A stretch of DNA of 64,000 nt from Thermosediminibacter oceani DSM 16646 (GCF_000144645.1 NC_014377.1:1984001-2048000), one strand, 5' to 3'; shown: positions 25,996-34,629, numbered from the stretch's first letter. Notes: a model not told the origin generated them from the sequence alone. Made by a program: numbers and translations.

Positions 25996-26042
25996 GGAAC
26001 GTCAAAACCAGGAATCGGAAAAATTCGATTAACCACGCTGCC

Positions 26043-26082
26043 GATATTCTCCGGTGTTGCCGCACCGGAGAATATCTTTTTT
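26043..26082 (+). terminator. Terminator of the small-peptide transcript
   Basis: A perfect 14-bp stem (GATATTCTCCGGTG at 26043-26056, complement 26063-26076) is followed by TTTTTT. Confidence 0.92.
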
Positions 26083-26327
26083 ATCACCATTATTATACAC
26101 CAAAAGAGGTGTTTTTATAAATCATATTATATCAAAAAGAGTAAAATTACAAGCTTTTTTTCAGTAACGTACCAAATTTTACTTATACATACCTATTTTT
26201 TCTTAAAAAATCTAATATCTGCTAAATGGGTAAGGAAGAAAATTTATGCTCCATTATTTTATAGAAAATTTTATATCAACTTGCTAAAAATACAAGACAT
26301 ATGAAGCGTCTCCTGATCGGTAAGTTG
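26083..26327. other. AT-rich intergenic region without a recognisable gene
   Basis: A weak hairpin with T-run (about 26097-26117) and a pair of inverted 8-bp arms (GTAAAATT/AATTTTAC, about 26140-26182) are visible. Nothing coding is supported. Confidence 0.5.
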
Positions 26328-26364
26328 TTGACATATAGCTGTATATACAGTAGAATATATACAG
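26328..26364 (+). promoter_or_regulatory. niaX promoter with palindromic operator
   Basis: TTGACA (26328-26333), a 17-bp spacer and TAGAAT (26351-26356). The spacer contains the 12-bp perfect palindrome CTGTATATACAG (26339-26350), and its right half TATATACAG recurs at 26356-26364. The position over the core promoter suits a repressor, plausibly NiaR. Confidence 0.65.
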
Positions 26365-26394
26365 ATATCTTATCGAACGGAGGATGGGATTTAC

Positions 26395-26886
26395 ATGAAC
26401 GCGAAAAACTTGGTAGTGGGCGCACTGCTGACCGCCCTTGCCCTGGTAATTCCCATATCCTTAGGCGGTTACCTGCGCATCTATATTCCGCCCTTTTCGG
26501 CAACCCTGGCCTCCCACGTGCCGGTCATGCTGGCCTTTTTAATCAACCCGCTGGTAGCGGTAATGGTCGGCCTCGGATCCACCGCTGGGTTTCTCATAAT
26601 GATGGGGCCCGTTGTAGCCGCCAGGGCATTCATCCACGTCGTCTTCGGCTATATTGGAGCGAAGCTGGTCCAGCAAGGTACCCCCCTGGAAACGGCGCTT
26701 ATGATAACGGCGCCGGTACACGCTCTGGGGGAATCCCTAGTAGTTCTCCCCTTCGGTTTTACGCTCTACAATGCCATTGTCCTGGTAGGCGCCGGAACGC
26801 TCCTGCACCATCTGGTGGACGGCGCTATTACCGTCGTCCTGGCAAGGACGGTGCTTGCAAGGGCCTTATTCAGGGTGAGAAATTAA
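26395..26886 (+). CDS. niaX: ECF transporter S component, probably niacin-specific (NiaX)
   Basis: A 163-residue membrane protein with about five or six spans. It resembles the niacin-binding S components (ATLASHVPVMLAFLINPLVAV block, and a conserved RAFIHVVFG segment). It would use the shared EcfAAT module encoded elsewhere to import nicotinate. AGGATGGG precedes ATG 26395. The nearby niaR gene supports the niacin assignment, which otherwise rests on recollected family resemblance. Confidence 0.75.
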   Translation: MNAKNLVVGALLTALALVIPISLGGYLRIYIPPFSATLASHVPVMLAFLINPLVAVMVGLGSTAGFLIMMGPVVAARAFIHVVFGYIGAKLVQQGTPLETALMITAPVHALGESLVVLPFGFTLYNAIVLVGAGTLLHHLVDGAITVVLARTVLARALFRVRN

Positions 26887-26917
26887 GCCTGCACCGTTAA
26901 GATGCAGGCTTTTTTAT
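26887..26917 (+). terminator. Terminator after niaX
   Basis: AGCCTGCA and TGCAGGCT arms are followed by TTTTTTATTTT. Confidence 0.88.
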
Positions 26918-28089
26918 TTTCCCCCCATCGATTTCTCGAAAGTGCCGAAAACCTGTACTTCTCCGTCCCGTACCATCCATCTTCCTTTTGCTATGACGCT
27001 TCGAACCTCCAAATTTCCATCCATCACCACCAGGTCCGCGTCGAATCCTTCCCTTATCTCACCTTTACCCTCCAGCCGGTGAATGCCGGCTGGATTTTTC
27101 GTCACCGTGGCCAGGGCAATTTCCAGGGGTATGTCGTATTTGAAGACCATAGCCTTCAGGCTCTTTAAAAGGGAGGAAACGTCACCTATGCCAATGCCCA
27201 CCAGCCTTTTGCAGGAATCAAATACGGGTAAGCTGCCGTTGCCGTCGGAGCTTATGGTGAGGTTCTCGGCCGGTGCACCGGCCTTTAAAGCCTCATAAAC
27301 GGCCTGGGCTGCGGTAACCCCGTCGTCTTCCAGGATGTCTTCGCCGGCGGTGTAGTCGCAGTAACCTCCCGCCATGGCGAATTCGATAGATTCTTCCATC
27401 AGCCTGCGGCACCGGTTAAGGTGGGTGGGCTGGAACTGGGATAACGGTACATCGGTAGATCTGGCTATGCGGAAAAGCGCTTTGAGTCCCCTCGGACCAT
27501 CGCCCACGTGCAGGTGCAGCTTACCACCTTTTTTGCCTATCATGGCCGCCACCCTGGCTTCACCAGCCAGTCGGGCAAGTTCGGCGGCGGAGGCATGGGA
27601 GGAGCGGTGGTCCGATATGGCCACTTCCCCCACCCCCACCACTTTGTCTATAAAGATAAGGTCGGTCTGGATGCTGCCGGTCAGAGTGGGGAGGGGAAAC
27701 TGGTAGGCGCCGGTGAATATATACGTGGAAATGCCTTCTATCTCAAGGGCTCTGGCTTTGTTGTAGAGCCTTGCCATGGACCTTGTAATACCGTCGGTCC
27801 CGAGGCAGCCTATCACCGTTGTTATACCGTTTCTCGTCAGGTCGGAAAGCTTTATTTCCGGCGTCGAGGTCTCCGGGCCTCCTTCGCCGCCTCCGCCCGT
27901 TATGTGGACGTGCTGGTCGATAAACCCGGGGCACAAATACGCACCTTCCAGGTGGACCACATCCACCTGAAAAGGGCCCTTTACCTCACAGCTCTTACCC
28001 ACGTATATGATTTTTCCCGCTTCGATGACTACGTCGCAAATTCCCATATCTTCCGGGGCAAAGACATGAGCATCTTTAATGTGAATCAC
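26914..28089 (-). CDS. iadA: Isoaspartyl dipeptidase (beta-aspartyl-peptidase) IadA
   Basis: A zinc amidohydrolase that cleaves isoaspartyl dipeptides from damaged or digested proteins. The 391-residue length fits. Zinc and substrate residues are in HVHITGGGGEGG (near residue 61), HLHVGD (near residue 193) and the catalytic aspartate of SSDGNGSLP (near residue 284). It lies 3 nt after the rocB-like gene, so it is the last gene of a zupT-rocB-iadA cluster for peptide or amino-acid catabolism. Confidence 0.92.
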   Translation of the reverse strand: MIHIKDAHVFAPEDMGICDVVIEAGKIIYVGKSCEVKGPFQVDVVHLEGAYLCPGFIDQHVHITGGGGEGGPETSTPEIKLSDLTRNGITTVIGCLGTDGITRSMARLYNKARALEIEGISTYIFTGAYQFPLPTLTGSIQTDLIFIDKVVGVGEVAISDHRSSHASAAELARLAGEARVAAMIGKKGGKLHLHVGDGPRGLKALFRIARSTDVPLSQFQPTHLNRCRRLMEESIEFAMAGGYCDYTAGEDILEDDGVTAAQAVYEALKAGAPAENLTISSDGNGSLPVFDSCKRLVGIGIGDVSSLLKSLKAMVFKYDIPLEIALATVTKNPAGIHRLEGKGEIREGFDADLVVMDGNLEVRSVIAKGRWMVRDGEVQVFGTFEKSMGGK

Positions 28090-28092
28090 GGG

Positions 28093-29739
28093 TTATCCCT
28101 CCAGCAATAATTTCACCGTCATCTCCAGGATTTCCGGCATCACCTCGAAGGAATAGGATATGTTAACCCTTTCGGTGAATTTATGGGCGTCCTTACCATA
28201 GGGGCCTATGTTGACGACGGGGACGTTTATTTTTTGTATAGACTCGATTGGCAGCGAGTAGATTTCATTCCACCCCGGCATATTGTTAATAAGAGCGCTG
28301 ATTGCCTCAACTTTTTCCGGAACCGAGAAATAGCTCAGGTCCGAAATATACGGGTAAAACTTCTTTATTTCAAACCTGTAAGGGAATCTTGCGGACGCAT
28401 GGGCTACAGCCTCGTTTACGGCCTCAAGCAGCTTTCTTTCCTTTTCATTTTCGCCCTTCACGTAAATGTGCGGGTAATACGGCGGAGCGAAAAACAGGAT
28501 CACAACCGGGTTCTTGTTGGACCAATGCCGGTGCAGTTCCCTCACCACCTGCAGGCTGTATATTCTTTGGTCGGGATTTTGGCGCAGCAACTCCTCCTTA
28601 AGTTTTTTGAGAAATTCGTCGATATTGTCGCCCATCTCAGCCCTGACGGCGCTATAAAGCTCCTCGAAGGTCAGCACCTGCACCTCCCACGGCAGTTCCC
28701 TGTAAGGCAGACCGGTGGCCAGGCAGTAGCGCCTGTACTCGTCATTGAGCTTATTCAGCACACTCTTGAAGGCTTTTTCGGCCTTGGCTTTCAGTTTGGC
28801 CAGCACCTCGTCCGGCTGGCTGCTGTGGGTGGAATAGTTGAAGTAAAGGTATGCTTCGTTCACCGTCTGCACCGAGTACACGGATTTCAAATCCCGCTGG
28901 CTCAGGCTTATGGGTGGAACAGAAGCTTCGTTTTCCACTATGTCGCATAGGTCGAAGGCCAGGTCAACTTCCTTTAATATTTCTGCTGCAAGCAGGTTGG
29001 CGTCAAGGCCTTCGAAGGCCTGTCCCACGTGGGTCTCCTTGCCGTATATGTAAAAACAGGGCAGTATCTTCCCCACTGTGCCTATATAGATGTACCTCCT
29101 GTCGTCGCCGGGAAACCGGGGTGCCATGTAGTCGGTGTTGACGGCGGCCATGTACTCGAGGTCGCGGCTTTCCGCAAGGCGCACTAGCTCATCCACCGCC
29201 GAAAGCATACCGGTGGAATTACCCTCTTCGTCGGCCAATGCCAGGAACACCACGTTGCCCTCCAGTTGATGGACATTTTCCGAAAGTTTTTTCATCAGGG
29301 CCATATGGGTCGCCACCCCGGCCTTCATGTCGAATATTCCCCTGCCGAACAGCCAGTCCCCGCTCTCCAGATCCTTTAAGGTATCTTCGTCCAGCTCCTT
29401 CATCCTGAGGGCCTCTTTCAGCCTTTCCGGATCGGTGGCGTATTCTCTGATATTTCCGTAATCATCCACACCCACGGTGTCTATGTGCCCTATTAGGATC
29501 ACTGTGTTCCTGGAATAGCCCTTTTCCCCTTTCAGCAGGGCTATCACGTTCTTTCTGCCCAGAGCGTCTTCCTTTAAATCCGACAGCATGAGGTAATCGG
29601 GGTGTTTTACGTAATAGTCAAGGCCTTTTAAAAAATCGTAAATCTTTTCGGCCACCCTTATCTCTCCAGGGGTGCCTACTATGCTCTTTATTCCGGTGAG
29701 CTCCACGGTGAGCTGCCGGATGAGTTCTCTTTCCAACAT
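28093..29739 (-). CDS. rocB: RocB-like M20-family peptidase/amidohydrolase
   Basis: A 548-residue protein of the COG4187 (RocB) group, larger than ordinary M20 peptidases. Metal-ligand motifs include GHIDTVG (near residue 84), GIFDMKAG and DEEGNSTG. RocB belongs to arginine-utilisation regulons in bacilli, but its exact reaction is not established. It is followed at once by iadA and preceded 82 nt away by zupT. The divergent RocR-like activator strengthens the link. Confidence 0.87.
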   Translation of the reverse strand: MLERELIRQLTVELTGIKSIVGTPGEIRVAEKIYDFLKGLDYYVKHPDYLMLSDLKEDALGRKNVIALLKGEKGYSRNTVILIGHIDTVGVDDYGNIREYATDPERLKEALRMKELDEDTLKDLESGDWLFGRGIFDMKAGVATHMALMKKLSENVHQLEGNVVFLALADEEGNSTGMLSAVDELVRLAESRDLEYMAAVNTDYMAPRFPGDDRRYIYIGTVGKILPCFYIYGKETHVGQAFEGLDANLLAAEILKEVDLAFDLCDIVENEASVPPISLSQRDLKSVYSVQTVNEAYLYFNYSTHSSQPDEVLAKLKAKAEKAFKSVLNKLNDEYRRYCLATGLPYRELPWEVQVLTFEELYSAVRAEMGDNIDEFLKKLKEELLRQNPDQRIYSLQVVRELHRHWSNKNPVVILFFAPPYYPHIYVKGENEKERKLLEAVNEAVAHASARFPYRFEIKKFYPYISDLSYFSVPEKVEAISALINNMPGWNEIYSLPIESIQKINVPVVNIGPYGKDAHKFTERVNISYSFEVMPEILEMTVKLLLEG

Positions 29740-29821
29740 TCAATCCCTCCCGGCATAAATAATGTTCTCAACTTTTTACTCACGGCGAAGGCCGCTGTGC
29801 GCCATCACAACCCGCAATTCT

Positions 29822-30652
29822 TCAGGAAGCCAGCAGGAGGCTCGCCGCCATGACCATCATACCCAGCACCAGACCGTACACGGAAAGGTGGTGCTCGCCA
29901 TATTCCCGGGCTGTAGGCAAGAGCTGGTCAAGAGATATGAAGACCATTATGCCTCCCACGGCGGCGAACACCGCACCAAAGGCCACTTCCGTGAGAAACT
30001 TAGAGAGGATCAGGTACCCTGAAAGGGCTCCGAAGGGTTCCGCAAGGCCCGACAGGAACGAATACCAAAATGCCTTCCTCCTGTCTCCGGTAGCGTAATA
30101 CACAGGGATGGACACGGCTATGCCCTCGGGTATATTGTGTATGGCAACAGCTATGCCGATATAAACGCCCAAGGCCTGACTTTTTAGAGAAGCTATGAAC
30201 GCAGCCAATCCCTCGGGGAAATTGTGGACGGCTACCGCCATCGCCATTAGCATTCCCATTTTCAAGAGTTTATAGTTGCCGTCGTCACCGGCCGCCGTCC
30301 CGGTGCTGCGCACCTTCTCCACGGTATGGACCTCGTGAGGATTTTCGAAGGAAGGCACGAGCTTATCGATGACGGCGATAAGAAAAATGCCCGAGAAAAA
30401 GGCCAAGACCGCCACCCAGGGCCCAAATCCTTCCCCGAGACTTTCGACAAGGGTCTCCCGGGCCTGTGGAAAAATTTCGACAAAGGAAACGTATATCATT
30501 ACCCCGGCGGAAAAACCTAAAGCCGCCGAAAGAAACCTGGTATTGGTGCGCTTTGCAAAAAAAGCTATAGCGCCGCCGATCCCAGTAGACAGACCTGCGA
30601 GCAGCGTGAGCAAAAAAGCGAATCCAATGCCGCCTTCCGGCACTTTCCACAC
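29822..30652 (-). CDS. zupT: ZIP-family divalent metal transporter (ZupT-like)
   Basis: A 276-residue transporter with eight predicted spans and the metal-site motifs HNFPEG and HNIPEG in spans 4 and 5, typical of ZupT. It imports zinc, iron or manganese. Being upstream of two metallopeptidase-type genes it may supply their metal, but cotranscription across the 82-nt gap is not certain. Confidence 0.92.
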   Translation of the reverse strand: MWKVPEGGIGFAFLLTLLAGLSTGIGGAIAFFAKRTNTRFLSAALGFSAGVMIYVSFVEIFPQARETLVESLGEGFGPWVAVLAFFSGIFLIAVIDKLVPSFENPHEVHTVEKVRSTGTAAGDDGNYKLLKMGMLMAMAVAVHNFPEGLAAFIASLKSQALGVYIGIAVAIHNIPEGIAVSIPVYYATGDRRKAFWYSFLSGLAEPFGALSGYLILSKFLTEVAFGAVFAAVGGIMVFISLDQLLPTAREYGEHHLSVYGLVLGMMVMAASLLLAS

Positions 30653-30719
30653 CCCCCTTAACCGGTATTTTGAAAAGCGTAGTCTTTATAATTGGTTTTA
30701 ATCAATTCGATATATTATT

Positions 30720-30740
30720 GCCAATTTCCTCCGATACTGC
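30720..30740 (-). promoter_or_regulatory. Degenerate sigma-54-like element upstream of zupT
   Basis: TTGGCAA on the minus strand resembles a -24 box, but the -12 position has TC instead of GC. It is reported only because a candidate activator site lies upstream. Confidence 0.2.
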
Positions 30741-30789
30741 GAAAATTTATTCCTACGCGGCAATGCGGGGCGCAAAACCGGCGTTTTCA

Positions 30790-30804
30790 GCAAAATTTTT
30801 TTGC
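30790..30804. promoter_or_regulatory. Candidate activator-binding dyad (copy A) of the RocR-like protein
   Basis: GCAAAATTTTTTTGC, with arms GCAAAA and TTTTGC, differs by one base from the sequence at 33746-33760 upstream of a sigma-54 promoter. It lies between zupT and the activator gene. Confidence 0.5.
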
Positions 30805-30869
30805 GGTTTTTCTTCACACGGGAGGAATCCCGGATTGCCCGTAGAAAACCTTATATGTGGTGATGGAAA

Positions 30870-32288
30870 ATGAACGAGGTCGAGAAGCGTTTGAAGGAGA
30901 TTCTCTCCTACAAAACCATAAGGAAGATTTTCGATGCCCTGGACGAAGGCATCATCATCGTCGACCGGGACTACAACATCATTTTCTACAACAATACACT
31001 GACCCGCTTCGAAGGCCTGGAATCCAAAAACGTCATAGGGAAAAAGCTTCTCGAAGTATTTCCATCCCTGACTCCCGAAGAAAGTACAATTTATCAGGTT
31101 ATCGAGACCGGACGGCCTATATTCAACCGCTACCAGCAATACCTGAACTACAAAGGCATGGAGATCAGGACACTAAACACCACGATACCCATCGTCGAAA
31201 ACGGGCAGGTACTGGGAGCGCTGGAGATTTCCAGGGATGTGTCGGAGGTATATGCCCTTTCCCAGAAGGTGCTGGAACTCCAGCAAAAACTCATAGGCAA
31301 GAAGCCCCGGTCCATAAACGTAGGGCTGAAATACTCCTTCGACAGCATAGTTGGCAGCAGTAAAAAGATAAGGGAAATAGTAGAAGTCCTGAAAAAGGTG
31401 GCCGGAACCACCTCCTCGGTACTGATATACGGCGAGACCGGCACCGGGAAGGAACTTTTCGCCCAGAGCATACATTCCGAAAGCCCGAGAAAGAACAGGC
31501 CTTTCATTGCCCAGAACTGCGCCGCCTTACCCGAAACCCTGCTGGAATCGTTGCTCTTCGGCACCACAAAGGGCAGTTTTACCGGCGCCGAAGACAAACC
31601 CGGCCTGTTCGAACAGGCCGACGGCGGCACGCTGCTCCTGGACGAAATCAACTGCATGGGGCTTTCGCTGCAGAGCAAGCTTTTAAGAGTGCTGCAGGAA
31701 GGGGTCGTCAGGAGGATAGGGGCGACCTTCGACATCCCCGTGGACGTAAGGATAATAGCCACCACCAACGAAAAACCATCGGAGCTTTTAAAAAGCGGTA
31801 GGCTCAGAAGCGACCTTTTCTACAGGCTGAGCGTAATCTACGTAGAGATTCCACCGCTGAGGGAACGCCCGGAAGACATCGAAGAGCTTGTAAGTTTTTT
31901 CATAAAAAAGTACAACGCCAAATTCGGCAAGGACGTAAAAGGCGTGGACCGGCAGGTACTGAACATATTCAGGGAATACCCCTGGCCGGGAAACGTGCGG
32001 GAGCTGGAACACGTGATCGAGGGCGTGATGAATTACGTGGACGGTGGCTATATCTTGACGGGGGACCTGAAGTACCTCAGTTTCGGAAGTTTTAGGGACT
32101 ACATAGAGAAAAAGCCCGACCCTGCAATAGGCGTGAAATCCAGGGTGGACGAATACGAAAAAGATTTGATACTCAATGCTTTAAGAAGCACCGGCGGCAA
32201 CATAACCAGGGCCGCCCAAAAGCTGGGAATAAAAAGGCAGTCGCTGCAGTACCGTATGAAAAAATACGGCATAACAAAAGAGCTTTAA
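30870..32288 (+). CDS. RocR-like sigma-54-dependent transcriptional activator
   Basis: A 472-residue enhancer-binding protein. An N-terminal PAS domain (about residues 17-130) is followed by the AAA+ domain with Walker A GETGTGKE (188-195) and GSFTGA (235-240), a variant of the sigma-54-contacting GAFTGA loop. A Fis-type HTH closes the C-terminus (NITRAAQKLGIKRQSLQYRMKK region). RocR-type proteins sense ornithine or citrulline and activate arginine catabolism. Candidate targets are the neighbouring zupT-rocB-iadA cluster and the cDPGS-like gene. Confidence 0.9.
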   Translation: MNEVEKRLKEILSYKTIRKIFDALDEGIIIVDRDYNIIFYNNTLTRFEGLESKNVIGKKLLEVFPSLTPEESTIYQVIETGRPIFNRYQQYLNYKGMEIRTLNTTIPIVENGQVLGALEISRDVSEVYALSQKVLELQQKLIGKKPRSINVGLKYSFDSIVGSSKKIREIVEVLKKVAGTTSSVLIYGETGTGKELFAQSIHSESPRKNRPFIAQNCAALPETLLESLLFGTTKGSFTGAEDKPGLFEQADGGTLLLDEINCMGLSLQSKLLRVLQEGVVRRIGATFDIPVDVRIIATTNEKPSELLKSGRLRSDLFYRLSVIYVEIPPLRERPEDIEELVSFFIKKYNAKFGKDVKGVDRQVLNIFREYPWPGNVRELEHVIEGVMNYVDGGYILTGDLKYLSFGSFRDYIEKKPDPAIGVKSRVDEYEKDLILNALRSTGGNITRAAQKLGIKRQSLQYRMKKYGITKEL

Positions 32289-32292
32289 GGCC

Positions 32293-32331
32293 AAAAAGGG
32301 CTGTCCCTTTACGGTGACAGCCCTTTTTCAC
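32293..32331. terminator. Bidirectional terminator between the activator and the cDPGS-like gene
   Basis: A 13-bp stem AAAAAGGGCTGTC with complement GACAGCCCTTTTT and a 10-nt loop. Both strands end in T-runs. Confidence 0.88.
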
Positions 32332-33651
32332 TTACCGGAACCTCCTGAGCACATCCTCCAGAGTGGGGGTGCCGATTTCCTGCAATTTGTACCTGACCCT
32401 TACCGTGGGTTTGTTGAGTTTCGTGATCCTGGAAAGGTCTATGGGTGTCCCAATTATAACCGTGTCACAGTCGGCCCTGTTGATAGTTTCCTCCAGTTCC
32501 TTCACCTGTACGTCTCCGTACCCCATGGCCGGCAGGATCACCGAAAGGTGGTTGTATTTGGCGTAGGTATCCTTTATGCTCCCTACGGCGTACGGCCTGG
32601 GATCCACTATTTCGGCAGCGCCGTACTTCTTGGCAGCCACGTAACCCGCCCCGTAGGTCATCTCGCCGTGGGTGAGCGTTGGGCCATCCTCCACCACCAG
32701 CACTCTCTTGCCCTTGATCTTGGCCGGATCTTCCACAAATATCGGAGAAGCGGCCTCTACCACCTGAGCCCCCGGGTTTACCTCTTCGATACTCCTGCGG
32801 ACAGCGTCAATTCCCTCGGAAGAAGCAGTGTCAATCTTGTTGATCACCACCACGTCGGCCATCCTGAGGTTGGTCTCTCCCGGGTGATATTTTACTTCAT
32901 GGCCAGGCCTGTGGGGGTCTACAAGGACAATGTGCAGGTCGGTGTTGTAGAAGGGGAAGTCGTTGTTTCCGCCATCCCACACTATTATGTCGGCTTCCTT
33001 CTCCGCCTCCTTTAGGATCACACCGTAATCCACGCCCGCGTACACCACTATGCCCATGTCGATGTGGGGTTCGTATTCTTCCCTTTCTTCTATTGTGCAT
33101 TTATGGCGGTCCAGGTCTTCGTAGGTGGCGAACCTCTGGCATACCTGCTGGCTGAGGTCTCCGTAAGGCATGGGATGTCTAATTGCTACCACTTTCTTCC
33201 CCATATCCTTCAGTATCTGACATACCCTTCTCGTGGTCTGGCTCTTTCCAACACCCGTCCTGACGGCGCAAATCGATACCACTGGTTTCGTGGATTTGAT
33301 CATGGTGCTCTTCGGCCCCATGAGCCTGAAATCCGCCCCGGCGCTGAGCACCCGGGAAGCCTTGTGCATCACTTCTTCATGGGATACATCGCTGTAAGCA
33401 AAAATTACCTGGTCGGCTCCCAGTTCCTTTATCAGCTCTTCCAGCCGGCTTTCGGGATATATGGGAATACCGTCGGGATACAGCCTCCCCGCCAGGTCGG
33501 CCGGATATTTCCTTCCCTCGATATTCGGTATCTGGGTGGCCGTGAATGCCACAACTTCGTATAACTCGTTGTCCCTGAAGTAGGTATTGAAAACGTGAAA
33601 GTCCCGTCCTGCAGCTCCCATTATTATGGTCCTGATCCGTTTCACCCGCAT
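32332..33651 (-). CDS. COG2403 GTPase, annotated as cyclic 2,3-diphosphoglycerate synthetase-like
   Basis: A 439-residue protein with an N-terminal Rossmann-like domain (residues 1-115) and a P-loop domain beginning CAVRTGVGKSQT (128-139). Archaeal relatives make cyclic 2,3-diphosphoglycerate, but bacterial members often sit with amino-acid or purine catabolism genes and their reaction is uncertain. A consensus sigma-54 promoter and a dyad like that next to the RocR-like activator gene precede it, so it belongs to that regulon by inference. Confidence 0.75.
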   Translation of the reverse strand: MRVKRIRTIIMGAAGRDFHVFNTYFRDNELYEVVAFTATQIPNIEGRKYPADLAGRLYPDGIPIYPESRLEELIKELGADQVIFAYSDVSHEEVMHKASRVLSAGADFRLMGPKSTMIKSTKPVVSICAVRTGVGKSQTTRRVCQILKDMGKKVVAIRHPMPYGDLSQQVCQRFATYEDLDRHKCTIEEREEYEPHIDMGIVVYAGVDYGVILKEAEKEADIIVWDGGNNDFPFYNTDLHIVLVDPHRPGHEVKYHPGETNLRMADVVVINKIDTASSEGIDAVRRSIEEVNPGAQVVEAASPIFVEDPAKIKGKRVLVVEDGPTLTHGEMTYGAGYVAAKKYGAAEIVDPRPYAVGSIKDTYAKYNHLSVILPAMGYGDVQVKELEETINRADCDTVIIGTPIDLSRITKLNKPTVRVRYKLQEIGTPTLEDVLRRFR

Positions 33652-33688
33652 ACCCTCCCTTTATTTTGTGTTTCATACGTCATAAAAA

Positions 33689-33704
33689 GCAAAAATTGTG
33701 CCAA
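33689..33704 (-). promoter_or_regulatory. Consensus sigma-54 promoter of the cDPGS-like gene
   Basis: The minus strand reads TTGGCACAATTTTTGC, with GG and GC exactly 10 nt apart. It lies about 40 nt before the gene. Confidence 0.88.
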
Positions 33705-33745
33705 CCTATAACGGGGCGTTGAAACCCAATTTCCCTCCAAGCACC

Positions 33746-33760
33746 GCAAAAGTTTTTTGC
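33746..33760. promoter_or_regulatory. Candidate activator-binding dyad (copy B)
   Basis: GCAAAAGTTTTTTGC, 42 bp upstream of the -24 box. It matches copy A at 14 of 15 bases. Confidence 0.55.
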
Positions 33761-33872
33761 CTGCGCTAATAATTTTTGCATTTTTGCCTTAAAATATAAA
33801 ACTTTATCTACTGTCGATCCCGGATTGCGGTACATCCCCCATTACCTTTCATAAATACGTTTTCCGGAAAAA

Positions 33873-33900
33873 TTAAGGTTAATCTTAAGAATTTCTTTAG
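33873..33900 (+). promoter_or_regulatory. Direct repeats upstream of the Spy-like gene (possible response-regulator site)
   Basis: TTAAG at 33873, TTAAG at 33885 and TTTAG at 33896 have 11-12 bp spacing, the period bound by OmpR/PhoB-type regulators. Confidence 0.4.
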
Positions 33901-33978
33901 ATTCTCCTCAAAAGTCTCTAAAATTTGCAGGCTAAAATAAGCTTAGGAATCAATAAAACAAATGAGGGAGGGATACGC

Positions 33979-34479
33979 ATGACAAAAAAAATTATAGCTC
34001 TCGGAGTGATGGCGGTAATCATCCTTGGAACAGCCGCCGTCGCTATAGCCGCAGTGCCGGAAAGCCTCAGAGCCGCCGGTGGAAATCTACCGATCCTCTC
34101 GCAGTTGAACCTGACCGATGACCAATACAGCAAACTAAAAGATATTAGAGCGGAGTTCTTCCAGAAAATGACCGAACTCAGAAACGAAATGGCGAAAAAG
34201 AACTTTGAACTGCAGGACCTATACTTTTCTAAAAACCCCGACCAGAAAGCCATAGACGCAAAGCTCAAGGAGATAAACGACCTCAGGAACCGGATGTTTG
34301 ACCTCAAACAGGAATACTTCAGCAAAATGCGCGGAGCTCTAACCGAGGAGCAGCTTTCAAAGCTTCGTGAGTTCCGGGGTCCGGCCTTCGGTATGGGACC
34401 CGGATTCTGCCACGGCTACGGGCGCGGGATGATGGGCGGGTTTTTCGGCCCGGGATACGACCCCGGTACAACTCAATAA
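33979..34479 (+). CDS. Spy/CpxP-like exported protein with Gly/Met-rich tail
   Basis: A 166-residue secreted protein. The signal peptide (about residues 1-25) is followed by a helical region with LTxxQ-type motifs (LTDDQYSKLKDIRAEF, LTEEQLSKLREFRG) typical of Spy/CpxP chaperones and metal-resistance proteins. The tail, about residues 134-160, is rich in Gly and Met with one Cys and one His. ATG 33979 has GAGGGAGG upstream. It lies before a two-component system with a Met/His-rich sensor, suggesting envelope metal stress. Confidence 0.82.
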   Translation: MTKKIIALGVMAVIILGTAAVAIAAVPESLRAAGGNLPILSQLNLTDDQYSKLKDIRAEFFQKMTELRNEMAKKNFELQDLYFSKNPDQKAIDAKLKEINDLRNRMFDLKQEYFSKMRGALTEEQLSKLREFRGPAFGMGPGFCHGYGRGMMGGFFGPGYDPGTTQ

Positions 34480-34497
34480 TAAGCTCTACTTTTTCAG

Positions 34498-34537
34498 CCC
34501 GGGGCGGCCGAGCTTCACAGGCCGCCCCGGGTTTTTC
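34498..34537 (+). terminator. Terminator after the Spy-like gene
   Basis: A 12-bp GC-rich stem CCCGGGGCGGCC with its complement and a 10-nt loop, followed by TTTTTC. Confidence 0.88.
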
Positions 34538-34629
34538 TGTTTATTTTTTCGTAAATTGATTTTATTTATGTTATACTAAATTTATGGCACGATTAATTGC
34601 ACTATTGATCTACGCGTAGGAGGCAAGCC

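Noticed and set aside
26301-26900. 199-residue plus-strand ORF overlapping niaX
   Set aside because: It is a frame-shifted reading of niaX with Arg/Pro/Gly-rich composition; niaX has the ribosome-binding site and membrane-protein pattern.
30720-30740. Sigma-54 promoter for zupT
   Set aside because: The -24 half matches, but the -12 half does not; it is kept only as a low-confidence site.
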